This document shows, piece after piece, positions 33,619-41,776 of a DNA stretch of 64,000 bases. The number at the start of each line of letters is the position of its first letter. The stretch's first letter is position 1. Origin of the DNA: Amycolatopsis pretoriensis. Lineage in GTDB: Bacteria > Actinomycetota > Actinomycetes > Mycobacteriales > Pseudonocardiaceae. The translations under genes and the position numbers were made by a program. Below the pieces are notes generated by a model that was given only the letters and a program-made list of their open reading frames with translations, made no database searches and was not told where the DNA came from. Where the stretch lies: assembly GCF_900107925.1 (NCBI RefSeq), contig NZ_FNUJ01000001.1:62001-126000 (forward strand), read 5' to 3'.

Positions 33619-35295
33619 TCACAGGTCCAGGACGACGTCCTCGCCCGGCCGCGCGCAGCAGACCAGCACCTCGCCCGCCGCCGGGGGTTCGAGCGGGTCG
33701 GGGGCGTACTCCACGCGACCCGACAGCACCGGTGTCACGCACGTGTGACACACGCCGGTGCGGCACGACCAGCGCGTCGGCACGTCGCACGCCTCCGCCA
33801 GCTCCAGCAGGCTCGGGTACTTCCCGCTCCACGGCACCGTGAGCCCGCTGCGCGCGAACGTCACCGCCGGCCCGGTCCCCGCCTCGCCCGCCGGCGCGTG
33901 CGGGGTCTTCCGGACGACGTCGGTCAGCCCCGGGTTGAGCGCCGACACCCCGCCGAACAGTTCACTGTGGACGCGGGCGGTATCGAAACCCAATGACACC
34001 AGGGCTTCCCGCATCACCGTCATGAACGCGTCCGGGCCGCAGAGGTAAGCGGTCCCGTCGGTCGGGAGGTCCAAAGTGGACAAGGTATCGAGCGTCAGCC
34101 GGCCGGTCGACGCCGTGTGGAAGACGTGCTCGTGCCCGTGGGGAAGGCTCGCCAGCAGCGCGTGTGCTTCGGCCGCAAACGCTTGCTCGGCCGCCGACCG
34201 GGTGGTGTGCACCCACCAGACCGCCCGCGGGCTCCGTCTGGCGGCCAAAGCGTGCAGCATCGCCAGGACCGGTGTCACGCCGATACCCGCCGACAGCAGC
34301 ACCACCGGCCCGTCGTCGCCGGCCAGGACGAAGTCGCCGCGCGGTGCCGCGACGTCGACGACCGCGCCCGGCGCCAGCCGCGAGTGGAGGTAGCTGCTGA
34401 CGACGCCGTCGCGCTTCACGCTGATGCGGTACTCGCGGTCCGACGGTGCCGCCGACAGCGAGTAGCTCCGCACCGGCGCCGGGTCGCCCGCGCCGGGGAC
34501 GCGCAGCGTGAGGTACTGGCCCGGTTCGGGCCGGGGGAGCGGCTCGCCGTCGTCGGCGGCCAGGTGGATCGACGCGACCGTCGTGCTCTCGGGCACCACC
34601 CGGGCCACGCGCAACGGCCGGAAGCCGCGCCAGCCGACCGGTTCGGCCGCGGGCGGCGACGCGAGGAGGTCGCGGAACGACGCCTGCCAGCCGGGGCTGA
34701 GTGCGGGGATGTCGACGGCCTTGCGAAGCGTGTCTTGGTCGCGGCCCGGCAGGTAGAGGAGCGCGTCGACGTCCGCGACGCTCAGTTCGTGCCGGCCGGT
34801 CCGGGTGCGGACGATCTCGTCGCCGGCCTGGACGTGCCCTTCGGTGATGACGCGCAGGTAGAAGCCGGGCCGGTGGTGCGCGACCAGCAGCGACGGCATC
34901 CGCGGCTCGCCCAGGCGCATGCCGACGCGGAAGCACGTCACCCGCGGCTGCGTGACCTCGAACTCGGCCTCGCCGATCCGGTACCGGTCGCCGATGTGCA
35001 CCTCGTCGTCGGGCAGGCCGTCGACGGTGAAGTTCTCGCCGAACTGGCCGTCCTCGAGGTCGTCGCGGCCGAGGAAGTCCCGCCAGTGCTCGTAGGACTG
35101 GCGCTGGTACACGAGCACCGCGCGGTTCTCGCCGCCGTGACCGCCCAGGTCGCCCTGGCCGTCGCCGTCGACGTTGAGCCGGCGGACCATACGACGGCCG
35201 TCGACCGGGTACTTGAAGATTCCCGTGTGGACGGTCCGCCCCTCCCAGGGCACGTCCTTCGGCATCCCGACGTTCAACGACACCAAACGGGCCAT
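33619..35295 (-). CDS. MOSC - flavoreductase - 2Fe-2S ferredoxin fusion protein
   Basis: 558 residues in three parts. Residues ~1-215: YiiM-like MOSC domain (G-D-G-Q-G-D-L-G-G-H-G-G, V-T-C-F-R-V-G-M with the Cys). Residues ~225-455: FNR-type oxidoreductase (V-R-S-Y-S-L-S for flavin, L-L-S-A-G-I-G-V-T-P for NAD). Residues ~475-558: plant-type ferredoxin with C-R-T-G-V-C-H-T-C and a distal V-C-C-A-R-P. The layout resembles phthalate dioxygenase reductase joined to a molybdenum-cofactor-sulfur carrier domain. It probably passes electrons to a molybdenum or oxygenase partner not present here. Follows the CGNR regulator by 11 bp. Confidence 0.92.
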   Translation of the reverse strand: MARLVSLNVGMPKDVPWEGRTVHTGIFKYPVDGRRMVRRLNVDGDGQGDLGGHGGENRAVLVYQRQSYEHWRDFLGRDDLEDGQFGENFTVDGLPDDEVHIGDRYRIGEAEFEVTQPRVTCFRVGMRLGEPRMPSLLVAHHRPGFYLRVITEGHVQAGDEIVRTRTGRHELSVADVDALLYLPGRDQDTLRKAVDIPALSPGWQASFRDLLASPPAAEPVGWRGFRPLRVARVVPESTTVASIHLAADDGEPLPRPEPGQYLTLRVPGAGDPAPVRSYSLSAAPSDREYRISVKRDGVVSSYLHSRLAPGAVVDVAAPRGDFVLAGDDGPVVLLSAGIGVTPVLAMLHALAARRSPRAVWWVHTTRSAAEQAFAAEAHALLASLPHGHEHVFHTASTGRLTLDTLSTLDLPTDGTAYLCGPDAFMTVMREALVSLGFDTARVHSELFGGVSALNPGLTDVVRKTPHAPAGEAGTGPAVTFARSGLTVPWSGKYPSLLELAEACDVPTRWSCRTGVCHTCVTPVLSGRVEYAPDPLEPPAAGEVLVCCARPGEDVVLDL

Positions 35296-35306
35296 GGTCG
35301 TCTCCT

Positions 35307-35807
35307 TCAGTCGGCCGCGGTGCGGGAGCGCTGGTAGTGGCGCCGGGCCTTCATGCGGTTGCCGCACACGGCCATCGAACACCAGCGGGCGCTGTTGGGC
35401 TTGCTGTGGTCGATCAGGAACAGCCGGCACTCCGGGTTGGCGCACGGGCGCAGCCGGCCGGGGCTCGACTTGGCGAGCTCGTCCCAGGCCAGGACGGCCC
35501 GCGCGGCGGCGGACCGCCCGGCCGGGACGTCGAGGACCCACTCGACGCCGTCGTCGCCGAAGGCTGCCCGGTAGCTGACGTCGTCGACGAACCGGGCCGC
35601 GGCCGCCGCGACGTCCTGCCCCCGCACGATCGCCTGCAGCACGGCCCGCGCTTGCAGCAGCGCCTCGTGTTCATCGCCGGTGGCCGGCTGCCCGTGGGAG
35701 GCGAGCCACTCCCGGCCCGCCTCCGGGTCGGCCAGGTCGTCCGCGGGGACCCCGTCGCGCACCGGGGTCGTGTTGAGCAGGTCCAGGAGCAGCGTCTCGT
35801 CGGTCAT
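35307..35807 (-). CDS. CGNR zinc-finger / ABATE-domain regulator
   Basis: 166 residues, ATG after GGAGG. N-terminal ABATE-type domain (L-L-L-D-L-L-N-T), C-terminal zinc finger C-A-N-P-E-C ... W-C-S-M-A-V-C-G-N-R-M-K-A-R-R-H-Y, containing the CGNR motif. Such proteins act as stress-linked DNA-binding regulators. It is first in a transcript with the MOSC fusion and diverges from the DUF427 operon. Four CTAACC-type boxes occupy the shared promoter region. Confidence 0.92.
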   Translation of the reverse strand: MTDETLLLDLLNTTPVRDGVPADDLADPEAGREWLASHGQPATGDEHEALLQARAVLQAIVRGQDVAAAAARFVDDVSYRAAFGDDGVEWVLDVPAGRSAAARAVLAWDELAKSSPGRLRPCANPECRLFLIDHSKPNSARWCSMAVCGNRMKARRHYQRSRTAAD

Positions 35808-35887
35808 CTAACCTCCAAACTCATGCTTGACAGGTTACAGTACCAGTGCTTGTATGTCTAACCATCAAAGTCTATTAGAAAGGTTAG
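35808..35887. promoter_or_regulatory. Divergent promoter region with repeated CTAACC boxes
   Basis: Plus-strand promoter: TTGACA (35827-35832), 17-bp spacer, TTGTAT (35850-35855), a near-consensus pair aimed at the DUF427 operon. Boxes: CTAACCT at 35808-35814, AGGTTAC at 35832-35838, CTAACCA at 35858-35864 and AGGTTAG at 35881-35887. These flank both gene starts and fit autoregulation by the CGNR protein. Confidence 0.7.
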
Positions 35888-35891
35888 GACG

Positions 35892-36761
35892 ATGGGACTG
35901 GCCTGGCAGCAAGGACCACTGGCCACGCGGGCGGTGGGGCACTTCCTGGTCGAACAGCCGCTGCCCGAGCGGCTGCTGTTCGCCGAGCCGCTGCGGCGGC
36001 GGATGCGCGTGCGGTTCGGCGGCGAATGGGTGGCCGACAGCGAGGACGTCGTCCTGCTGCACGAGCCCGGCCGCTACCCGGTGGCGTACTTCCCGGTCGC
36101 CGACGTCCGCGACGACGTGCTCGCCGCCGAGAACCGGACGACGACGCACCGCGACCTCGGCCCGACCGAGTGGTTCACCGTCCGGGCGGGGGACCGGGAG
36201 GCGCCACGCGCGGCCTGGCGATACACCGGGCTGCCCGGGCACGCGGACGTCCTGCGCGACCGCGTCGCCTTCGCCTGGCGGGCGATGGACGCCTTCTACG
36301 AGGAGGACGAGCGGATCGTCGGGCACGCGGCCGACCCGTACCACCGCATCGACATCCGGCAGACCTCGCGCCACCTCGTCGTCCGCGACGGCGACCGCGT
36401 CGTCGCCGAGACCCGGCGGCCGGTCGTGCTCTACGAATCCGGCTTCGCGCCGCGCTGGTACGTGCCGCGCGAGGACATCGACATGACGGCGCTGACGCCG
36501 GTCGAGGGCGAGACTTTCTGCCCGTACAAGGGCCTGGCCGGCTACTTCGACATCGGCGCCGGCAAGCGCGCGGCCTGGTCGTACCCCGAGGCGTGGCCCG
36601 AGGTCGAGCGGGTGTCCGGGTTCGTGTCGTTCGAGCCGGACGTCGTCGACGTGACGCTCGACGGCCGCAAGCTGGCGCTCGAACCGGGCCAGACCGTCAC
36701 CCCGCACGGTGTCGACCGCGGCCTGGACCCCGACGAACTGCTGCTCCGGAAGGGGAACTGA
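35892..36761 (+). CDS. Protein with two DUF427 domains
   Basis: 289 residues. Two copies of the DUF427 fold: residues ~35-150 (V-A-D-S-E-D-V-V-L-L-H-E, V-A-Y-F-P) and ~160-265 (V-A-E-T-R-R-P-V-V-L-Y-E-S-G, C-P-Y-K-G-L-A-G-Y-F, W-S-Y-P-E-A). DUF427 proteins are small soluble proteins of unresolved function, often beside redox or stress genes. First gene of a three-gene transcript with a strong promoter. Confidence 0.9.
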   Translation: MGLAWQQGPLATRAVGHFLVEQPLPERLLFAEPLRRRMRVRFGGEWVADSEDVVLLHEPGRYPVAYFPVADVRDDVLAAENRTTTHRDLGPTEWFTVRAGDREAPRAAWRYTGLPGHADVLRDRVAFAWRAMDAFYEEDERIVGHAADPYHRIDIRQTSRHLVVRDGDRVVAETRRPVVLYESGFAPRWYVPREDIDMTALTPVEGETFCPYKGLAGYFDIGAGKRAAWSYPEAWPEVERVSGFVSFEPDVVDVTLDGRKLALEPGQTVTPHGVDRGLDPDELLLRKGN

Positions 36762-36762
36762 G

Positions 36763-37476
36763 ATGACCGCCTTGACGGACCGCAGAGTGCTCGTCGTCGG
36801 CCGCGGCAGCGGGATCGCCCGCGCGGTGACGCTCGCCGTCCGCGACGCCGGGGCGAGCGTCGTGGTCGCCGGCCGCGACGAAAGCGCGCTGGCCGCCGCC
36901 TACGACGACCCGGGCGTCACGGCGGCCACCGTCGACCTGACCGACGAAGCCTCCGTCGCCGCGCTCGCCGAACGGCTCGGCCGGGTCGACCACGTCGTCT
37001 CGACGGCGTCGGCCCGGGCCCGCGGCGCGGTGGGCGACCTCGCCCACGACGTCGTGCTCCGGTCGTTCGACGTCAAGGTGCTCGGTCCGCTGCTGCTGGC
37101 CAAGCACTTCGCGCCCCGGCTGCCCGAGGACGGCTCGTTCGTGTTCTTCTCGGGCTCGTCGGCGCGCAAGCCCGCCGCCGGCATGCTCGCCGTCGGCGCC
37201 ACGAACGCCGCGGTCGACGCGCTGACCCGCGGGCTCGCGGTGGAGCTGGCGCCGATCCGGGTGAACGCGGTCTCGCCGGGCACGATCGACACCGGCGCCT
37301 ACGACGCACTCGGGGCCGAGAAGAAGGCGGCGTTGTTCGCCAGTCGCGCGGCGACCAGCCCGGCGCGGCGGGTCGGGCGGCCCGAGGAGGTCGCCGAGGC
37401 CGTGGTGTTCGCGCTCGGCAGCACCTTCCTGACCGGGGTCTCGCTCGGCGTCGACGGGGGTGAGTCCCTTGTCTGA
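36763..37476 (+). CDS. Short-chain dehydrogenase/reductase-like protein lacking the catalytic Tyr and Lys
   Basis: 237 residues, Rossmann fold with V-V-G-R-G-S-G-I-A-R-A at the N-terminus and S-P-G-T-I-D-T-G near residue 170. The Ser position (S-G-S-S) is kept. Where Y-x-x-x-K is expected (about residues 144-148) the sequence reads G-A-T-N, so the active-site Tyr and Lys are absent. It may be a divergent SDR, a binding protein or a non-catalytic partner. Stop overlaps the following VOC gene. Confidence 0.87.
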   Translation: MTALTDRRVLVVGRGSGIARAVTLAVRDAGASVVVAGRDESALAAAYDDPGVTAATVDLTDEASVAALAERLGRVDHVVSTASARARGAVGDLAHDVVLRSFDVKVLGPLLLAKHFAPRLPEDGSFVFFSGSSARKPAAGMLAVGATNAAVDALTRGLAVELAPIRVNAVSPGTIDTGAYDALGAEKKAALFASRAATSPARRVGRPEEVAEAVVFALGSTFLTGVSLGVDGGESLV

Positions 37477-37900
37477 GTTCCGGCTCGAGGTCGTCACGCT
37501 GCCGGTCGCCGACGTCGACCGGGCGGTCCGGTTCTACACCGAGCAGGTGGGCTTCGGCCTCGACGTCGACTACGCGCCGCACGCCGGTTTCCGGGTCGTC
37601 CAGCTGACCCCGCCGGGGTCGGCGGCGTCCATCCAGCTCGGCGTCGGCCTGACCACCGCGGTCCCCGGCTCGGCGCGGGACCACTACCTGGTGGTCGCCG
37701 ACATCGAAGCGGCCCACGCGGAACTGGCCGGCCGCGGCGTGCCGGTGAGCGGGCTGCGGCACAAGAAGTCCGCGGACTGGCAAGGGGATTTCGCGCCCGG
37801 CACCGACCCGGACCGGCGTGACTACGCGAGCTTCTTCGGCTTCGCCGACCCGGACGGCAACAGGTGGACCGTCCAGGAACGCGGTCACCTGGCCCGGTAG
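37460..37900 (+). CDS. VOC/glyoxalase-fold protein
   Basis: 146 residues from GTG 37460 (a TTG at 37469 is an alternative). A single VOC module: L-P-V-A-D-V-D-R-A-V-R-F-Y near the start, D-H-Y-L-V-V-A-D-I and F-F-G-F-A-D-P-D-G-N-R-W-T-V near the end. Overlaps the SDR-like gene by 17 bp and the convergent glycosidase gene by 16 bp. Substrate unknown. Confidence 0.9.
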   Translation: MSPLSEFRLEVVTLPVADVDRAVRFYTEQVGFGLDVDYAPHAGFRVVQLTPPGSAASIQLGVGLTTAVPGSARDHYLVVADIEAAHAELAGRGVPVSGLRHKKSADWQGDFAPGTDPDRRDYASFFGFADPDGNRWTVQERGHLAR

Positions 37901-38673
37901 GTGACCCCGCTCGCGTTGGGGGTCGTCCCCGAGTACAGCCCGGTCGGGGACGTCGACGTCGACAGCGAGAACCACGCGTACCGCTCGACGTACGACTGCC
38001 CCTCCAGCATCGCCGTCGAGCGGGTGACGAAGTCCGCCTGCTGCGCGGACGACGGGTAGCGCGGGGTGGAACCGGAGAAGTCGATGAGGGCGTACTCGGT
38101 CAGCCAGATCGGCAGGTGGTAGCGGTCGTGCACCTTCTGCAGGTACGACTGCAGCTGCCCGGTCGCCGCCGTCGAGAAGTCGCCGCCGTACCAGTGCAGC
38201 GGGATGAAGTCGACGCGGTAGCCGCGCGCGGCCGCGCCGCTCATGAACCGGTCGAGCCAGCCGCCCGCGACGTCGCCGCCGTACGCCACCGCGGGCGCGC
38301 CGAGGCGCAGGCCGGTGGACTGCAGCCGCGGCCACAGGTCGAGGGCGGTTTCGACGGGCATGCTCGCTTGGCCCGCCAGATCGGGTTCGTTGAAGGCCAG
38401 CAGGGTGTTGCCCGCCGCCTTCGCGCGGTCGAGCTGGTCCTGCGTGACCGAGTCCCGGCCCCAGATCATCGGCACGAACTCGGTGCCGGCCGGCACCGCG
38501 ATGCCCTGCGGATCGGCCGCCCACGTGTAGAACCAGCGCGCTCCGACGTCCTTGAGCGCGGTGGCGGCACCGGCGTAGGGGTTGGCGCTGACGCCCTTCT
38601 TGGCGGTGGCCGCGGCCGCGGGGACGGCCAAGGCGAGCAGGACGACGGCGACGATGGCGAGCATCTTCTTCAC
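37885..38673 (-). CDS. Secreted glycosidase-like TIM-barrel protein (GH128-type catalytic core)
   Basis: 262 residues, GTG start after GAGGAG. Signal peptide V-K-K-M-L-A-I-V to A-A-A-A. The barrel has A-F-N-E-P-D near residue 95 and W-L-T-E-Y-A-L near 200, the two catalytic Glu positions of clan A glycosidases, and I-P-L-H-W-Y-G-G between. GH128 (Asl1-like) enzymes cut beta-1,3-glucans of fungal walls. Family call is from these motifs; substrate is inferred. Confidence 0.85.
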   Translation of the reverse strand: MKKMLAIVAVVLLALAVPAAAATAKKGVSANPYAGAATALKDVGARWFYTWAADPQGIAVPAGTEFVPMIWGRDSVTQDQLDRAKAAGNTLLAFNEPDLAGQASMPVETALDLWPRLQSTGLRLGAPAVAYGGDVAGGWLDRFMSGAAARGYRVDFIPLHWYGGDFSTAATGQLQSYLQKVHDRYHLPIWLTEYALIDFSGSTPRYPSSAQQADFVTRSTAMLEGQSYVERYAWFSLSTSTSPTGLYSGTTPNASGVTYRAR

Positions 38674-38777
38674 GAGGCGCTCCTCGGTCGGCGGGACATC
38701 CTGGATAACCCCGGGCGCCCGCGGGCGGCAAGATCGCGGCGGCAGCCGGGGTGCGCGGGGGAACCGGCCGTGCCCGA

Positions 38778-39758
38778 TCAGCGGGCCAGGTGCTTGCGGA
38801 CGTCGTCGGCCACGGCGGCCCGGCCGCTCATCCGGTACTTGGCCAGGATGTTGCGGACGTGCGTCTTGACGGTGTGCGGGCTGATGCCCAGCTCGCGGGC
38901 GATCCGCTCGTTCGGCAGGTCGCTGGCGAGCAGGACCGCCACGCCCTGTTCGGCCGCGGTGAGCGACCGAAACCGTTCTTCGGGGCCGTTGTCGATGTTG
39001 AGCGTCAGCTCGACGAGGTCGGACTGGAGCTGCTGGCAGTCGGTGACGATGCGCCGCAGGGCCTCGCGCAGGGCGCCGGTGTCCGGGAAGGCCAGGGCGT
39101 CCTGGGCCCGCTGCCGGACGTCGGCCACCCGGGACGAGAGGAACTCGACGATGTGGTCCGCGGTGACCAGCGGCGGTGCGCCGCCGACGTCGGCGGGCAG
39201 CCGGCGCAGCGCGTCGAGGTTTTCGGCCTCCGCGGTCAGCACGCGGGCGACGAGGTCGGCCAGCCACTCGAACGCGCGGACCGAGTTGTCGTCGAAGGTG
39301 CGCGGCCGGTAGCTCTGCATGGACATCATGCCGAACACCGCCGGCTCGCCCGCGCGGCCGCGGCGCAGCAGCGGCGTCGTGACGGCGTCGGCGGACATCC
39401 GGCTCGTGTCGCCCGAGGCGACCCCGGCGTTGAGCGCGGCCCCGTTGTCGTACTGCATCCGGTAGGTCTGGCGGTGCTTGAGCAGCCAGGCGGCTTGGCC
39501 GTGCGGCCCGTAGGTGTGCGACGCCGGATCGGTGTACATGCCGCCGTCGTAGCCGTACGGGTAGCGGACGCGGTTCGCGCCGTGGAAGAAGCCGACGTAG
39601 AAGTGGTCCAGCGGCACGATCTTGCTCATCACGGCCCGGGCGTAGTCGTAGAGGCCGTAGTGGTCGGTGCGGTAGTTGGCGTCGATCTTGTGGAACGCCT
39701 CCCGCAGGATCAGCGTCGTCTCGGCGTCGACCCGGAGCCGGGGGTCGTCAGGGGGCAC
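38778..39758 (-). CDS. LuxR-type response regulator with GAF-like sensory domain
   Basis: 326 residues, GTG start. N-terminal ~190 residues look like a GAF domain (Y-D-Y-A-R-A-V-M, F-Y-V-G-F-F-H-G). The C-terminal LuxR HTH is complete: L-T-A-A-E-Q-G-V-A-V-L-L, I-A-R-E-L-G-I-S-P-H-T-V-K-T-H-V-R-N-I-L-A-K-Y. The 39759-40003 space before the next gene holds no gene that I can see. Target genes are unknown. Confidence 0.92.
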   Translation of the reverse strand: MPPDDPRLRVDAETTLILREAFHKIDANYRTDHYGLYDYARAVMSKIVPLDHFYVGFFHGANRVRYPYGYDGGMYTDPASHTYGPHGQAAWLLKHRQTYRMQYDNGAALNAGVASGDTSRMSADAVTTPLLRRGRAGEPAVFGMMSMQSYRPRTFDDNSVRAFEWLADLVARVLTAEAENLDALRRLPADVGGAPPLVTADHIVEFLSSRVADVRQRAQDALAFPDTGALREALRRIVTDCQQLQSDLVELTLNIDNGPEERFRSLTAAEQGVAVLLASDLPNERIARELGISPHTVKTHVRNILAKYRMSGRAAVADDVRKHLAR

Positions 39759-40003
39759 CTTGTCATCATCCTCCCGGTCCGCCCGCGCGATGAGGCCCCG
39801 CGCGGTTTTCCCTCACTCCGCGAGCGATGGAACCGCGGCCGCCGCGCCTGCGACCGTGGACGGGTTCCGCCGAACGAGGGAGGACGGCCGTGGAAACCCA
39901 TTCAATGCGAATCCCGCACACGCCGAGCCGATTCCGTGCGAATTCGCCGTGATTCGGCGAGTGGCCGCCGGATGATTCGGCGGACCATTCCCGGAAATCA
40001 CGG

Positions 40004-40729
40004 TCAGTGCGCGGTCGGGTGCGGTAGGAGGTGGCGCAGCGACTCCGACGGTTCCAGGCCCAGTTCCTCCAGCAGCGTCCCGCGGCACTGCTCGTACTGG
40101 TGCCGGGCCGCCGCGCGGTTACCGGCCGCGAGGTGGGCGTCGATCAGCACGCGGTGCGCGCTCTCCCGCAACGGTTCCGCGCGCACCGCCGCCAGGCCGG
40201 CCGCCACCGCCTCGCCGTGGCGGCCCGCCGTGGTGAGCCGTTTCGCCATGGCCTCCAACGCGTACAGCCGCAGCTGGTGGTACTGCTCCTGCTCGATGAG
40301 CACCCACTCGTTGTCCGACCACTCGGGCAGCAGGTCAGCCGACAGGTCGTCGCGGGTCCGGCGGTCGAGGATGTCGTCGCACCCGCAGGACTTGTCGAGC
40401 AGGCGGTGCGCGCGGGCGACGGCGTCGTGGATGTCGACGCTGATGTTGCCCGCCAGCGCCATTTCGTGCACCGACGCGTCGATGACCTGGTGGCCGCTGC
40501 GCGAGGCCCGCCACAGCGACGAGCGCAGGTTCGCGTTGGCGCGGCTCGTGGTCGCTTCCGGCCACAGCGTTCTCGCCACGTACGTGCGGGTGCGCGGGCG
40601 GTCCTGCAGGGCGAGGAAAGCGAGCAGCCGCTGGGCGCTGAAGGACAGCGTCACCGGGTCGTCTTCCACGAGCAGCGTGAATCCCTTCAACAGCCGCAAT
40701 GTCACGATCTGTGTCACGTCAGTGCGCAT
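40004..40729 (-). CDS. Small SARP/AfsR-type regulator (OmpR-like HTH plus BTAD)
   Basis: 241 residues. Winged helix at residues ~10-95 (F-S-A-Q-R-L-L-A-F-L-A-L, Y-V-A-R-T-L-W-P-E-A, A-N-A-N-L-R-S-S-L-W-R) and a BTAD helical domain (Y-H-Q-L-R-L-Y-A-L-E-A-M, E-P-L-R-E-S-A-H-R-V-L-I-D-A-H, L-L-E-E-L-G-L-E-P). SARPs bind direct repeats with 11-bp periodicity and activate nearby operons. Such repeats are present upstream of this gene (40829-40855) and of the eCIS operon (41110-41148), so it is the best candidate regulator of the injection system. Confidence 0.88.
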   Translation of the reverse strand: MRTDVTQIVTLRLLKGFTLLVEDDPVTLSFSAQRLLAFLALQDRPRTRTYVARTLWPEATTSRANANLRSSLWRASRSGHQVIDASVHEMALAGNISVDIHDAVARAHRLLDKSCGCDDILDRRTRDDLSADLLPEWSDNEWVLIEQEQYHQLRLYALEAMAKRLTTAGRHGEAVAAGLAAVRAEPLRESAHRVLIDAHLAAGNRAAARHQYEQCRGTLLEELGLEPSESLRHLLPHPTAH

Positions 40730-40828
40730 CGGCTCCCCAACCTACGCCCGCCACCGATCGGGTCGACCCCACCGCACAGCAATTCGCGACCCGTGTGGGA
40801 AACGTTACGCGAATTATCGGACGGGTGG

Positions 40829-40855
40829 CGTCAACAGGGCGTCACGAAAACGTCA
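40829..40855 (-). promoter_or_regulatory. Three CGTCA/TGACG direct repeats with 11-bp period upstream of the SARP gene
   Basis: CGTCA occurs at 40829, 40840 and 40851, exactly 11 bp apart (TGACG on the minus strand, reading towards the SARP gene). The SARP-nearest copy is part of TTGACG, a -35-like hexamer, with an AT-rich stretch GATAATTC about 12 bp later. This is the spacing expected for SARP binding and suggests autoregulation. Confidence 0.62.
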
Positions 40856-41048
40856 TCGGCCCTGATCCGAGCTCGTCCAGCCAGTTTTGCACGGCTTCGA
40901 GCACCGCCTCGGCGGACGTCACCGCGAGCGGCTTCGGCTCGCCCGTGCCGACGGTGGAGAGGATGCGCACGCGCAGCGCGCCGGGCGAGCCGCCTTCCAG
41001 CCAGGCACGAAGGACCATGCTGCCGGAGTGTTCCTCGGGAGCCTCCAC
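40842..41048 (-). CDS. Small hypothetical protein between the SARP and eCIS genes
   Basis: 68 residues from GTG 41048 (ATG at 41018 would give 58). The pattern is that of a real small soluble protein: V-L-R-A-W-L-E-G-G, L-R-V-R-I-L-S-T-V, and a helix E-A-V-L-E-A-V-Q-N-W-L-D-E-L. It lies between the SARP gene (same strand) and the start of the eCIS operon (opposite strand). Its stop falls inside the 11-bp repeats. Not recognised; possibly a small regulator or accessory protein of this locus. Confidence 0.6.
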   Translation of the reverse strand: MEAPEEHSGSMVLRAWLEGGSPGALRVRILSTVGTGEPKPLAVTSAEAVLEAVQNWLDELGSGPMTFS

Positions 41049-41109
41049 CGACGCAGGATGCGCGCAGACCTGTCACCACCGCGTCGCCGCGGCGTCAACG
41101 CGGTGGCCG

Positions 41110-41148
41110 GGAACGCCGCGGTGACGCTCGCGCGACGCGCTGATCGCG
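41110..41148 (+). promoter_or_regulatory. 11-bp-period repeats upstream of the eCIS operon
   Basis: GGAACG (41110), GTGACG (41121), GCGACG (41132) and ATCGCG (41143) start exactly 11 bp apart on the plus strand, 55-95 bp before the first eCIS gene. The core resembles TGACG in the repeats near the SARP gene. No clear -10 follows in this GC-rich DNA, so the promoter itself is not certain. Confidence 0.45.
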
Positions 41149-41203
41149 GCCCCGCCACGCCACCCCTGCGATGCTGCGCCGCGGCAGGCAGGGGAGGACT
41201 GGC

Positions 41204-41776
41204 ATGGGCGATTTCGGCGTCGTCGCCGACGTTTCGACGATCATCGTGGACCGGCTCAACGAAGCCCTGCGCCCCCTCGACCCGGTCGAGCCGCCGAGGG
41301 CGGTGCTGAGCGACCTCGAGGACCGGCCGAGCAGCGCGACGCTCACGGTGTTCCTGTACGAGGTCGCCGAAGACCCGACTTCGCGCAACCGGCCGCCGGT
41401 CCGGTCGCTGCCGCCGGACGCGCCCACGAGCCGCAAGCCGCCGATGGCGCTGCTGCTGCGGTACCTGATCACACCGTGGGGCGGCAGCCAGGAAACCCAG
41501 CACCAGATGATCGGCCGGGCGCTGCAGGCGTTCTACGACGACGCGATCTGGGCGGGCGAGGAGCTGACCGGCAGCCTGGCCGGCACCACGGAGGCCCTGC
41601 AGTTCACGCTGACGCCGTTGACGCTCGACCAGAAGTCGTGGATCTGGTACGCGATCCAGAAGCCCTACCGGCTGTCGCTGAACTACGAGGTCCGGGTCGT
41701 CAACCTGGACTCCCTCGACGTTTCCGAGCTGAAGCTCGTGCGCAGCCGGACGATCACCGGGGCGCCGCTGCCATGA
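41204..41776 (+). CDS. eCIS tail terminator protein (DUF4255, Pvc16-like)
   Basis: 190 residues, ATG after GGGGAGGA. DUF4255 features: a start helix T-I-I-V-D-R-L-N-E-A-L, L-T-V-F-L-Y-E-V, L-R-Y-L-I-T-P-W, and Q-M-I-G-R-A-L-Q-A-F-Y-D. DUF4255 proteins cap the sheath/tube of contractile injection systems (Pvc16/Afp16 role). It is the first gene of the eCIS operon and its stop overlaps the next ATG. Confidence 0.92.
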   Translation: MGDFGVVADVSTIIVDRLNEALRPLDPVEPPRAVLSDLEDRPSSATLTVFLYEVAEDPTSRNRPPVRSLPPDAPTSRKPPMALLLRYLITPWGGSQETQHQMIGRALQAFYDDAIWAGEELTGSLAGTTEALQFTLTPLTLDQKSWIWYAIQKPYRLSLNYEVRVVNLDSLDVSELKLVRSRTITGAPLP

